From: SIG607 sp045601805
GTDB taxonomy: Bacteria > Bacillota > Clostridia > Oscillospirales > Acutalibacteraceae
Direction: 5' to 3'
NCBI GenBank assembly: GCA_045601805.1
Contig: JAZSAJ010000025.1
Location: 1 to 64,000 of the forward strand
DNA: 64,000 nt
The stretch's first letter is position 1; each line of letters begins with the position of its first letter. The translations under genes and the position numbers were made by a program. Positions 46,927 to 54,805 of this stretch are shown piece by piece. Below the pieces are notes generated by a model. The model was not told the origin of the DNA. It saw nothing but the letters and a program-made list of their open reading frames with translations, and did no database searches.

Positions 46927-48933
46927 ATGAAAATTGCACTAACAGGAAACCCGAATTCAGGCAAAACCACAATGTATAATGCCTTAACGGGCCGCAACGA
47001 AAAGGTTGGAAACTGGGCCGGCGTTACGGTTGACAAAAAAGAACACGCCGTAAAAAAGGCATTTGCAGGGGCAACACAAATTACCGCTGTTGACCTGCCG
47101 GGCGCTTATTCTATGTCGCCCTTTACAAGCGAAGAAAGTATTACAAGTTCTTATGTGAAAGACGAAAACCCCGATGTTATTATTAACATTGTAGATGCCG
47201 ACAATTTAAGCCGCAGTTTGTTTTTTACTACCCAGCTTTTAGAACTTGGCGTTCCAATGGTTGTTGCTTTAAACAAAAGCGATATTAGCACCAAAAAAGG
47301 CAACAAAATTGATATAGAATTATTATCAAAAAAACTTGGTTGCCCTGTTGTAAAAACCGTTTCTACATCTAACCGCGGTTTAAAGCAACTTATTGAAACC
47401 GCTATTACACAAGCGGGCAAAACCCAAACCGCACCTTACATAGAAAAAGATGTTGATTTAACCAACAAAGAGGCGGTTAATTTGGCCGACCGCAAACGGT
47501 TTAATTTTGTAAACGACCTTGTAAAACAGGTTGAAAAACGCAAGGTTTTAACCAACCAAAAAAATGTTGGCGATAAAATAGATGATATTCTTACAAACAA
47601 GTGGCTTGGTATACCCATTTTTGCCGCCGTTATGTTTTTGGTGTTTTATATTTCGCAAACCACGCTTGGCACTTGGATTGCCGAGGGTGTAGAGGTTGGA
47701 GGCACCTTTATTCCGGGTCTTGTACCGCTTCTTGAAATTTTTCAAAACTGGGTGGGCGGACTGTTAGAAAATGCCAACCCCTTAATTTCGGCAATTTTGG
47801 TTGACGGTGTTATTGGCGGTGTTGTTGCCGTTGTTGGTTTTTTACCGCTTGTTATGGTAATGTATTTTCTTATTGCGCTTTTAGAAGACTGCGGATATAT
47901 GTCGCGCGCGGCGGTTGTTCTTGACCCCATTTTTAAAAGAGTTGGGCTTTCGGGAAAATCGGTTATTCCTTTTGTTATTACCGTTGGCTGTGCTGTTCCC
48001 GGTATTATGGCAAGCCGAACAATTAAAAACGAACGCGAACGAAAAGCAACTGCAATGCTTGCACCCTTTATGCCTTGCGGCGCAAAAATTCCGGTTATTG
48101 CGTTATTTGCAGGCGCATTTTTTGAAGATGCTTGGTGGGTTAGCGCGTTAATGTATTTTGCAGGAATTGCCCTTATTTTTATTGGCGCTTTGCTTATTAA
48201 CCTAATTACAGGTTACAACGCAAAAAAATCGTACTTTGTTATTGAACTGCCCGAATACAAAGTTCCGTCTTTTTGGGGCGCGTTTAAATCTATGTGCAGC
48301 CGCGGTTGGGCTTACATTGTAAAGGCAGCCACAATAATTTTGCTTTGCAATATGGCGGTACAGCTTATGCAAACATTTAATTGGAGTTTTACCGTTGCCG
48401 AAAGTGCCGACACTTCAATTTTGGCGTCGCTTGCCACTCCATTTGCTTATTTGCTTTACCCAATTGTTGGCGTTCTTTCGTGGCAGTTGGCGGCAGCCGC
48501 AATTACCGGTTTTATTGCAAAAGAAAATGTTGTTGGTACTTTGGCAGTTTGCTTTGTTGGGCTTGAAAACCTTATTGACACCGAAGAACTTGCTCTTTTA
48601 GAGGGCGCAGGCACAGAGGTTGCCGGTATTATGGCAATAACAAAGGTTGCGGCTTTGGCTTACCTTATGTTTAACCTTTATACTCCGCCTTGCTTTGCGG
48701 CAATTGGCGCAATGAACGCCGAAATGAAAAGCGCAAAATGGCTTTTTGGCGGAATTGGTTTACAACTTGCCGTTGGTTACACTGTAGCATTTTTGGTTTA
48801 TACCATTGGCACAATTATTGTTGGCGGTACGCTTAATATTGGCGCAGCAATTATGGGACTTATTGCTGTTTTGGTTATGGCTGCGGCGGTAGTAGGTATA
48901 AGTGTTAAAAACAAAAAGAAAATAGCAGAATAG
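46927..48933 (+). CDS. feoB: Ferrous iron transport protein B
   Basis: FeoB imports Fe(II) across the membrane. The 668-residue protein has an N-terminal G domain with GNPNSGKTT near residue 7, VDLPGAYS (G3) near 56 and NKSD (G4) near 117, then a GTPase-linked helical region and about eight membrane spans. The Gate motifs are recognisable around GCAVPGIMASRTI near 353 and FMPCGAKIPV near 380. Its length is within the family range. AAAGGGG precedes ATG 46927. Confidence 0.97.
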   Translation: MKIALTGNPNSGKTTMYNALTGRNEKVGNWAGVTVDKKEHAVKKAFAGATQITAVDLPGAYSMSPFTSEESITSSYVKDENPDVIINIVDADNLSRSLFFTTQLLELGVPMVVALNKSDISTKKGNKIDIELLSKKLGCPVVKTVSTSNRGLKQLIETAITQAGKTQTAPYIEKDVDLTNKEAVNLADRKRFNFVNDLVKQVEKRKVLTNQKNVGDKIDDILTNKWLGIPIFAAVMFLVFYISQTTLGTWIAEGVEVGGTFIPGLVPLLEIFQNWVGGLLENANPLISAILVDGVIGGVVAVVGFLPLVMVMYFLIALLEDCGYMSRAAVVLDPIFKRVGLSGKSVIPFVITVGCAVPGIMASRTIKNERERKATAMLAPFMPCGAKIPVIALFAGAFFEDAWWVSALMYFAGIALIFIGALLINLITGYNAKKSYFVIELPEYKVPSFWGAFKSMCSRGWAYIVKAATIILLCNMAVQLMQTFNWSFTVAESADTSILASLATPFAYLLYPIVGVLSWQLAAAAITGFIAKENVVGTLAVCFVGLENLIDTEELALLEGAGTEVAGIMAITKVAALAYLMFNLYTPPCFAAIGAMNAEMKSAKWLFGGIGLQLAVGYTVAFLVYTIGTIIVGGTLNIGAAIMGLIAVLVMAAAVVGISVKNKKKIAE

Positions 48934-48941
48934 GATTTTTT

Positions 48942-49121
48942 ATGGAAGACATAATTGTTATTTTAATATTGGTTTTTATTGCGGCGGCTATTGTTTTTTA
49001 CCTTTTGCGCGCAAAACGGCGCGGCGAAAAATGTGTTGGCTGCCCTTACGCAAAAAATTGCAATAAAAACTGCAATAAACAAAAAAAAGAAAATAAATCT
49101 ATCACCAAACGAACAAAATAA
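48942..49121 (+). CDS. FeoB-associated Cys-rich membrane protein
   Basis: This 59-residue gene starts at ATG 48942, 8 bp after feoB. The product has one N-terminal membrane helix (IIVILILVFIAAAIVFYLL) followed by a basic stretch and the cysteine motif CVGCPYAKNCNKNC, the pattern of FeoB-associated Cys-rich membrane proteins (often called P12 or FeoC-like in Firmicutes). It probably binds iron or senses redox state at the transporter. The tail is Lys-rich. No strong ribosome-binding site is visible, so coupling to feoB is likely. Confidence 0.9.
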   Translation: MEDIIVILILVFIAAAIVFYLLRAKRRGEKCVGCPYAKNCNKNCNKQKKENKSITKRTK

Positions 49122-49157
49122 AAAACTCTCTGCTGAAATTCAGCAGAGAGTTTTTTT
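49122..49157. terminator. Bidirectional terminator after the feo operon
   Basis: ACTCTCTGCTGAA/TTCAGCAGAGAGT stem with flanking A and T runs. Confidence 0.95.
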
Positions 49158-49356
49158 ACTTGCGAGTAGGTTTTACATTTGATGCAGGATTTATATTTCC
49201 GTTAATAGCACCGTTGGCTTCTTCAAAAGCGTTGATGTTTTCTCTTATTAAAACAAGCACTTGACTGTTTACACTTCTTCCTTCGTAATCTGCGATGTAT
49301 GAAATTTTATTTAACATTTCTTCTTCAATTCTAATTGAAACACTTTTAATAGCCAT
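49156..49356 (-). CDS. Ribbon-helix-helix (Arc/CopG-like) protein
   Basis: The 66-residue protein begins with the RHH strand KSVSIRIEEEMLNKISYIAD, then helix residues GRSVNSQVLVLIRENI, and ends in a disordered basic tail (NGNINPASNVKPTRK). It likely dimerises and binds DNA, or serves as an antitoxin-type protein. No toxin gene is adjacent. AGGTGAAATT precedes ATG 49356. The stop lies inside the terminator. Confidence 0.8.
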   Translation of the reverse strand: MAIKSVSIRIEEEMLNKISYIADYEGRSVNSQVLVLIRENINAFEEANGAINGNINPASNVKPTRK

Positions 49357-49463
49357 AATTTCACCTCATAATAAATATATTGTATATTTATTTTGGCTGT
49401 ATTATGTGTTATAATGTTGAAAATAGATATACGGTATATTCGTTATTTTTTTGGAGAGAGATT

Positions 49464-49934
49464 ATGAAAACAAATACCTGTTGTTTTTTTGGGCACAGAA
49501 CAATAAACGAAACCAAGAAACTAAAATTAAAACTTATTGAAACAATAGAAAAATTAATTGTGGAAAAAGAAGTTGATACTTTTCTTTTTGGAAGCAAGAG
49601 CCGATTCAATAGTTTATGCCTTGAAACAGTAACCGCACTAAAAGAAAAATACCCTAACATAAAACGAATTTATGTTAGAGCAGAATATCCTTATATAAGT
49701 GAGCTTTATAAAAACTACTTGCTTGAAAGCTACGAGTATACCTATTACCCTGAAAAGATAATAAACTCGGGCAGAGCCGCATACATAAAGCGCAACTATG
49801 AAATGATAGAAAACAGCCAATTTTGCATTGTTTATTACGATGAACATTTGTCCCCTACCACGCGCAAAAGCGGCACAAAAATAGCCCTTGATTACGCTTT
49901 AAAGAAAGGTAAAAAAATTATTAGGATATTATAA
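49464..49934 (+). CDS. SLOG-fold protein (DUF1273-like)
   Basis: The 156-residue protein starts TNTCCFFGHRTINETKKLK; the CCFFGHR opening is typical of Clostridia SLOG/DUF1273 proteins, a Rossmann-like fold related to DprA and TRPM sensor domains. A further family block is GSKSRFNSL near residue 45. The C-terminal region ending GTKIALDYALKKGKKII fits the last helix and strand. It may sense a nucleotide or NAD-derived ligand; function unknown. GGAGAG precedes ATG 49464; the frame from 49380 lacks a site. Confidence 0.78.
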   Translation: MKTNTCCFFGHRTINETKKLKLKLIETIEKLIVEKEVDTFLFGSKSRFNSLCLETVTALKEKYPNIKRIYVRAEYPYISELYKNYLLESYEYTYYPEKIINSGRAAYIKRNYEMIENSQFCIVYYDEHLSPTTRKSGTKIALDYALKKGKKIIRIL

Positions 49935-50025
49935 GTTAAAAATGGTTTTGGTTTTATATCCAGCAGAAAAATTTTTAATTGTATAAAAAACGGCATGGTG
50001 TTTTTTAACACTGCGCCTAAACTTT

Positions 50026-50361
50026 TTATTTATTAAGCACAAACACGCGGATTGGGTGGTTTTGTTTTTTGCATTTGTCTATTACATATTTGGTGCCGCG
50101 GCTTTGTTTATCCCAAAAAGCAAAAATTATATCGCTTTTTTCAATTATTATATCGTTTCTTTTTAATGGCGCAACTTTCCCGTATGTATCGTAATCGGGC
50201 AAAATTTCGGTTAACTTTATATTGTTTTTAAGGGCGTATTCACGGGCGCAGGTGTCTACACCTTTTGCGCCTCCGCTTACTATTTCGGTTACTTCTGTAT
50301 CTTTTAAAAAATAGCCAACATCTACAAAAAGCGTACGCGAACCAATTATTCCTATTTTCAT
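50026..50361 (-). CDS. SLOG-fold protein (DUF2493/YspA-like)
   Basis: The 111-residue protein begins with the Rossmann-type segment KIGIIGSRTLFVD, then IVSGGAKGVDTCAREYAL near residue 28, a signature of DUF2493/YAcAr SLOG proteins. The middle YGKVAPLKRNDIIIEKSDII and the end SRGTKYVIDKCKKQN complete the fold. The ligand is unknown. It is convergent with the other SLOG gene and divergent from dnaA. The ATG at 50361 is preceded by GGAAGTGATAAA; the longer frame to 50409 is less likely. Confidence 0.82.
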   Translation of the reverse strand: MKIGIIGSRTLFVDVGYFLKDTEVTEIVSGGAKGVDTCAREYALKNNIKLTEILPDYDTYGKVAPLKRNDIIIEKSDIIFAFWDKQSRGTKYVIDKCKKQNHPIRVFVLNK

Positions 50362-50447
50362 TTTATCACTTCCGTTTTTTATTTTACCTTTAGTTTTGCT
50401 TTTTTGCAAGTTTTTTATATATATTTATATATATTATAAATAATATA

Positions 50448-50476
50448 TTGAATTTTTAAAAACTGTATGCTATAAT
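50448..50476 (+). promoter_or_regulatory. Promoter of dnaA
   Basis: TTGAAT (50448-50453), 17-bp spacer, TATAAT (50471-50476). The 122-nt leader to ATG 50599 holds no recognised element. Upstream (50415-50447) is an alternating A+T stretch that could help unwinding. Confidence 0.85.
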
Positions 50477-50598
50477 ATACTTGTTATTTTGTCTTTACGC
50501 GGTTTTTGTTGTCTTTTAATAAATTTCTTTAATTGTTTTAAAACTTTTAACACAGCGTGTTTTTTACAATATTTTAGCAATATGAAAGGAAGTTTAAT

Positions 50599-51927
50599 AT
50601 GAAAATTGATTCTCCTGCTGATATTTGGGCAGTTGTTTGCGAAGAACTTAAAAAGCAAATTACCGAAATTTCTTTTAATGTTTGGCTTAAAGATTTAAAG
50701 CCGGTTGAAATGCGACAGGGTGAATTTGTTTTAAGCATTTATTCGGAATATAAAAAACAAATTGTTGAATCTAACTATTTAAGCATTATAAAAAAGGTTT
50801 TTGAAAATTTAATGGGAATAGAAATGGATGTTGTTATTTTGGTTTCTGATGAAAACGGCCAAATTGTTGAAAACAAACCGCTTCCTTTAAACCCCTTTGA
50901 ATCGGAATTTACCTTCGATAATTTTATTGTTGGTTCAACAAACCGTTTTGCACACGCCGCCGCAATGGCTATTGCCGATAACCCAAGTGTTATTTATAAC
51001 CCTTTGGTTATTTACGGCCGAAGCGGTGTTGGTAAAACCCACCTTTTGTTTGCTATTAAAAACCATATTCAAAAGAAACACCCCGAAAAAAGAATTGAAT
51101 ATATTAGGTGCGAAGATTTTACTAACCAACTTATTTCGGCTTTGCACGAAGGTAAACTTGGTTCTACCGGCGATATGAATGCTTTTCGCAACCGTTTTCG
51201 CAATACCGATGTTCTTTTGATGGACGATATTCAGTTTATTGCAGGTAAAGAATCTACGCAGGAAGAATTTTTTAACACCTTTAATTCACTTTACCAACAG
51301 CAAAAACAAATTGTTGTTACCTGTGACCGTCCGCCCAAAGATATTAAAAGTTTGGACGACCGTTTGCGTTCCCGTTTTGAAGGCGGTTTAGTTGCCGATA
51401 TTATTCCGCCAGATTTTGAAACCAAAGTTGGTATTCTTTTAAAGAAAGCACAGCAACTTAACATTAAAATTCCCGATAACATTATTTATTACATAGCCGA
51501 ACACATTCAAGATAACACAAGACAGCTTGAGGGTGTTATTAAAAAAATTCAGGCGCTTGTTTTTATTGAACAAAAAGTTCCAACCCTTTCGGCTGTTCAA
51601 GGTTTCATAAAAGAGGTTGTTTCGGACACAAGACCTGAACCAATTAAGGTTGAACAAATTATTTCGGAAGTTGCAAGAACCTATAACATTAGCGAAAATG
51701 ACATTTTATCTTCAAGAAGAACTGCCGAACTTGTAAAGGCGCGTCAGGTTGCAATGTATATTGCGCGTGAAACCACCGAACTACCTTATAACGCTATTGG
51801 CGAAGCGTTTGGTAAAAACCACACAACCGTTCTTTACACCGAAAAGAAGGTTAAAGAAATGATGAAAAACGACCCAAGCGAAAAAACAATTATTGAAGAT
51901 ATTATTAAAAACTTAAAAGCAGAATAA
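50599..51927 (+). CDS. dnaA: Chromosomal replication initiator protein DnaA
   Basis: DnaA binds and melts the origin. The 442-residue protein has the N-terminal interaction domain, an AAA+ domain with Walker A GRSGVGKTH near residue 140, Walker B LLMDDIQFIAGKE near 205 and sensor 2 NTRQLEG near 305. The C-terminal DNA-binding helix is SSRRTAELVKARQVAMYIAR with the GKNHTTVLY recognition motif near 410. GAAAGGAAG precedes ATG 50599. It leads the canonical origin gene block. Confidence 0.98.
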   Translation: MKIDSPADIWAVVCEELKKQITEISFNVWLKDLKPVEMRQGEFVLSIYSEYKKQIVESNYLSIIKKVFENLMGIEMDVVILVSDENGQIVENKPLPLNPFESEFTFDNFIVGSTNRFAHAAAMAIADNPSVIYNPLVIYGRSGVGKTHLLFAIKNHIQKKHPEKRIEYIRCEDFTNQLISALHEGKLGSTGDMNAFRNRFRNTDVLLMDDIQFIAGKESTQEEFFNTFNSLYQQQKQIVVTCDRPPKDIKSLDDRLRSRFEGGLVADIIPPDFETKVGILLKKAQQLNIKIPDNIIYYIAEHIQDNTRQLEGVIKKIQALVFIEQKVPTLSAVQGFIKEVVSDTRPEPIKVEQIISEVARTYNISENDILSSRRTAELVKARQVAMYIARETTELPYNAIGEAFGKNHTTVLYTEKKVKEMMKNDPSEKTIIEDIIKNLKAE

Positions 51928-52127
51928 GTTATGAACACAATTAACAATAATTAACAATTTTTTTATTAACACCGTGTTCAAAACCATTTTTTTTTAAAAG
52001 TTATAAACAAGTTTTTATTTTTGTTATAAACACTGTTTTTCCTTTGTTTATATATGTTTAAGTTGGTTTTTAACAAAACTGACAATACCTAATACTACTG
52101 CTTATATTTTTAGTTTTTATTTTAAAA
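51928..52127. other. Candidate oriC: dnaA-dnaN spacer with DnaA-box-like repeats
   Basis: This non-coding A+T-rich spacer carries TTATGAACA (51929-51937), TTATAAACA twice (52001-52009 and 52024-52032), an inverted TGTTCAAAAC (51975-51984), an inverted TGTTTATAT (52045-52053) and tandem TTAACAAT units. They resemble relaxed DnaA boxes (TTATNNACA); no perfect TTATCCACA is present. Position between dnaA and dnaN fits many Firmicutes origins. Confidence 0.6.
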
Positions 52128-52157
52128 GTGCGTTTTTTTGAAAGGATGAAAAAAATT

Positions 52158-53258
52158 ATGATTTTTACAGTTGAAAGAGAAGCGTTTTTAGAAGCCGTAA
52201 CAAAACTAAGCCGTATTGTTACAAACAAAACTGCTTACCCTGTGCTTGAGGGTATTTATCTTGCTGCAAAACAGGGAAAACTTACCCTTATTTCTTATAA
52301 CTTAGAAATGAGTTTAAAGAAAGAAATTTATGCAAGAACAGAAGAAGACGGTGAAATTGTGCTTTCGGCACGGCTTCTTGGCGATATTTTAAGAAGATTA
52401 AACGGCCCTACAGTTTCAGTAAAGGTTGATGAAAACAAAAATTGCAATATTTCGGCTGCAAATGCAGTTTTTGATATTTTAACAATGGATGCCCGTGATT
52501 TTCCCGAAGTTCCGTCTTTTTCTACAGGAAAGGTTTTGAATTTAAAGGGAAAAGAACTTATTGAAATGACAAATAAAACTTCCTTTGCCGTTGCTCCGGT
52601 TGAAGGAACACGCCCAATTTTAATGGGTGTTAAGGTTTCGGTAAAAGACGGAGTTTTAAAATTTGTTGCTATTGACGGTTTCCGTTTGGCAATTAAAAAA
52701 ATTAAAATTGAAAACACCGAAGATATGGAATTTGTAATTTCGGGCAAAAACCTTATGGAAATTATTCGCCTTATTACAAACGAAGAAGAAAATGTTCCCA
52801 TTGTTGTTGGAAATAAAATGATTTCGTTTAACTCTGACGGTTATTCTTTAATTTGCCGTTTAATGGAAGGTGAATTTGTAAACTACAAAAAAACCATTCC
52901 AGAAAGTTATAAACAAAAAATTGTTGTTAAGGTTAATGACATTTTAAAAATATTTGACCGTATTTCTCTTTTAATTAACGATTCTTTTTCAACACCTGTT
53001 CGTTGTTTAATTGGTGAAGAACAAATTACATTTAACTGTTCTACTTCGGTTGGACGCGTTACCGAAACTTACGAAAGCGATTTAGAGGGTGAGCCTTTTG
53101 AAATTGGTCTTTCTTCGCGTTATTTAACCGAAGCATTAAAAGCGGTTGATGACGATATGGTACAGATTAAATTTGATTTTTCTAAACAGGGCGTTGTTAT
53201 TGAACCGCTTCAGAGTGATGACTATATGTATATGGTAATGCCAATGAGGTTAAAGTAA
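52158..53258 (+). CDS. dnaN: DNA polymerase III sliding clamp, beta subunit
   Basis: DnaN is the ring-shaped processivity clamp. The 366-residue protein shows three repeated clamp domains and family segments AVTKLSRIVTNKTAYPVLEG near residue 12, VEGTRPILMGV near 150 and a C-terminal LQSDDYMYMVMPMRL end. ATG 52158 is chosen because AAAGGATG lies at a suitable distance; upstream ATGs (52128 and 52146) overlap that site. The last base of the stop is the first base of yaaA. Confidence 0.98.
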   Translation: MIFTVEREAFLEAVTKLSRIVTNKTAYPVLEGIYLAAKQGKLTLISYNLEMSLKKEIYARTEEDGEIVLSARLLGDILRRLNGPTVSVKVDENKNCNISAANAVFDILTMDARDFPEVPSFSTGKVLNLKGKELIEMTNKTSFAVAPVEGTRPILMGVKVSVKDGVLKFVAIDGFRLAIKKIKIENTEDMEFVISGKNLMEIIRLITNEEENVPIVVGNKMISFNSDGYSLICRLMEGEFVNYKKTIPESYKQKIVVKVNDILKIFDRISLLINDSFSTPVRCLIGEEQITFNCSTSVGRVTETYESDLEGEPFEIGLSSRYLTEALKAVDDDMVQIKFDFSKQGVVIEPLQSDDYMYMVMPMRLK

Positions 53259-53470
53259 TGCAAATAAAAATTAAGGAAGAATTTATTCGCCTTGATTCGC
53301 TTTTAAAACTTTCAAATTTGGTAAACACAGGCGGTCACGCAAAGGTTGTTATTCAAAACGGCGAAGTTTTGGTTAACGGAACTGTTTGCACAATGCGCGG
53401 TAAAAAAATTAGAAACGGCGATATTTGTGAATTTAACGGCGAAGAAATAACTGTTAAAAATGAAAGTTAA
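53258..53470 (+). CDS. yaaA: S4-domain RNA-binding protein YaaA
   Basis: The 70-residue protein is a single S4-like RNA-binding domain, conserved between dnaN and recF in Firmicutes. It has RLDSLLKLSNLVNTGGHAK near residue 12 and QNGEVLVNGTVCTMRGKK near 35. It probably binds the ribosome. It shares one base with dnaN and overlaps recF by 11 bp, so the genes are tightly coupled. Confidence 0.95.
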   Translation: MQIKIKEEFIRLDSLLKLSNLVNTGGHAKVVIQNGEVLVNGTVCTMRGKKIRNGDICEFNGEEITVKNES

Positions 53471-54527
53471 CAAATTAACTCTTCAAAATTTCAGAAACAT
53501 AAAAAACAGCGTTTTTTTACCAAACCAAGAAATGAATGTTATTTGCGGTGAAAACGCACAGGGAAAAACAAATTTAATAGAGGCAATTTGGCTTTTTACT
53601 GGCGCTAAAAGTTTTAGGGGAAATAAAGATTTTGAACTTGTTGAATTTAATGAAAATGCAGCAAAATTAAAACTTTCTTTTACCGCAAAAGGAATTGAAA
53701 AGGACGCCGAAATTGTAATTGACCAAAAAAGAAACGCATATTTAAACGGTAAAAAATTGCCGTCCGCGTCGCGTTTTTCGGGTGAATTTTGCGCAATTAT
53801 TTTTTCGCCCGATGATATTATGCTTGTAAACGGAAGTCCGGCTGAAAGAAGACGGTTTTTAGATATTGCAATTTCACAGGTTTATCCAAATTATGTTTCT
53901 AATTTGCGAAAATACACAAGGGCGGTAAGCCAGCGTAACGCAATTTTAAAAGAAATTAAAAACGGAAACAAAATGGTTTCTATGCTTTCTTTTTTTGAAG
54001 AAGAAATTGCCCAAAACGGCGAAGAAATTATAAAGTACAGAACTAAATATATTGAACTAATAAAACCTTTTTTAAAAGAAACCTATAAAGGAATTTCGGA
54101 AAGCCGAGAAGAATTTGATATAGAATACAATTTTTCGTGTGAAAAAGGGTATTTAAGGGAAGCGCTTATAAAAAGCCGTGAAAAAGATATTTTTTCTTGC
54201 ACAACAAGTGTTGGACCCCACCGCGACGATTTGCTTTTTAAAATAAACGGAAATTCGGTTAAAGAATTTGGTTCGCAAGGGCAAAAACGAAGTGTGGCGC
54301 TGTCGCTTAAACTTTCACAGGCAGAAGTATTAAAAAGTGTAACAGGCGAAATTCCCGTTGCGCTTTTAGACGATGTTATGAGCGAACTTGACCCAAACCG
54401 CCAAGATTATGTTTTAAACCACATTAAAGGGTGGCAGGTGTTTATAACCTGCTGTGACCCAAGCAACACAAAAAACCTAAACGAAGGTAAAATTTTTAGT
54501 ATTAAAGACGGAAGAATTGAAGAATAA
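53460..54527 (+). CDS. recF: DNA replication and repair protein RecF
   Basis: RecF is an SMC-like ATPase that loads RecA at gapped DNA. The 355-residue product has LTLQNFRNIKNS and Walker A GENAQGKTNLIEA near residue 30, the signature EFGSQGQKRSVALSLKL near 267 and Walker B VALLDDVMSELDPNRQ near 300. It overlaps yaaA by 11 bp and is followed immediately by the DUF370 gene. Confidence 0.97.
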   Translation: MKVNKLTLQNFRNIKNSVFLPNQEMNVICGENAQGKTNLIEAIWLFTGAKSFRGNKDFELVEFNENAAKLKLSFTAKGIEKDAEIVIDQKRNAYLNGKKLPSASRFSGEFCAIIFSPDDIMLVNGSPAERRRFLDIAISQVYPNYVSNLRKYTRAVSQRNAILKEIKNGNKMVSMLSFFEEEIAQNGEEIIKYRTKYIELIKPFLKETYKGISESREEFDIEYNFSCEKGYLREALIKSREKDIFSCTTSVGPHRDDLLFKINGNSVKEFGSQGQKRSVALSLKLSQAEVLKSVTGEIPVALLDDVMSELDPNRQDYVLNHIKGWQVFITCCDPSNTKNLNEGKIFSIKDGRIEE

Positions 54528-54782
54528 ATGTATATTCACATTGGTCAAGAAACTGTTATTAAAAAAAGCGAAATAGTTGGTATTTTTGATTTAGACAATA
54601 CCACGGTAATGGCAAAAACACGCGACTTTTTAAACAAAGCCGAAAAAAAGGGACAGGTAAAGACGGTTAGTTACGAATTACCTAAAACTTTTATTGTTTG
54701 TGAAAAAAACGGAAAAAGAACGGTTTATATAACCCCTATTTCTACCGCTACTTTATTAAAAAGAAACGAAACAAGTATTTAA
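54528..54782 (+). CDS. remB: DUF370 / RemB-like protein
   Basis: The 84-residue protein opens MYIHIGQETVIKKSEIVGIF, the pattern of the DUF370 protein (RemB/YaaB) found between recF and gyrB in Firmicutes. RemB-type proteins are regulators related to the biofilm regulator RemA; the exact role here is not proven. It starts one base after the recF stop. Confidence 0.92.
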   Translation: MYIHIGQETVIKKSEIVGIFDLDNTTVMAKTRDFLNKAEKKGQVKTVSYELPKTFIVCEKNGKRTVYITPISTATLLKRNETSI

Positions 54783-54805
54783 AACTCAGAAGAGAGGAAA
54801 CTTAT

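Noticed and set aside
49122..49157. Possible toxin gene partner for the RHH protein
   Set aside because: Only a bidirectional terminator lies on one side, and the next gene is a SLOG protein with its own start; no toxin-like frame found.
50415..50447. A+T-rich stretch upstream of dnaA as the main oriC
   Set aside because: It has no DnaA-box-like sequence; the dnaA-dnaN spacer has several, so the latter is the better candidate.
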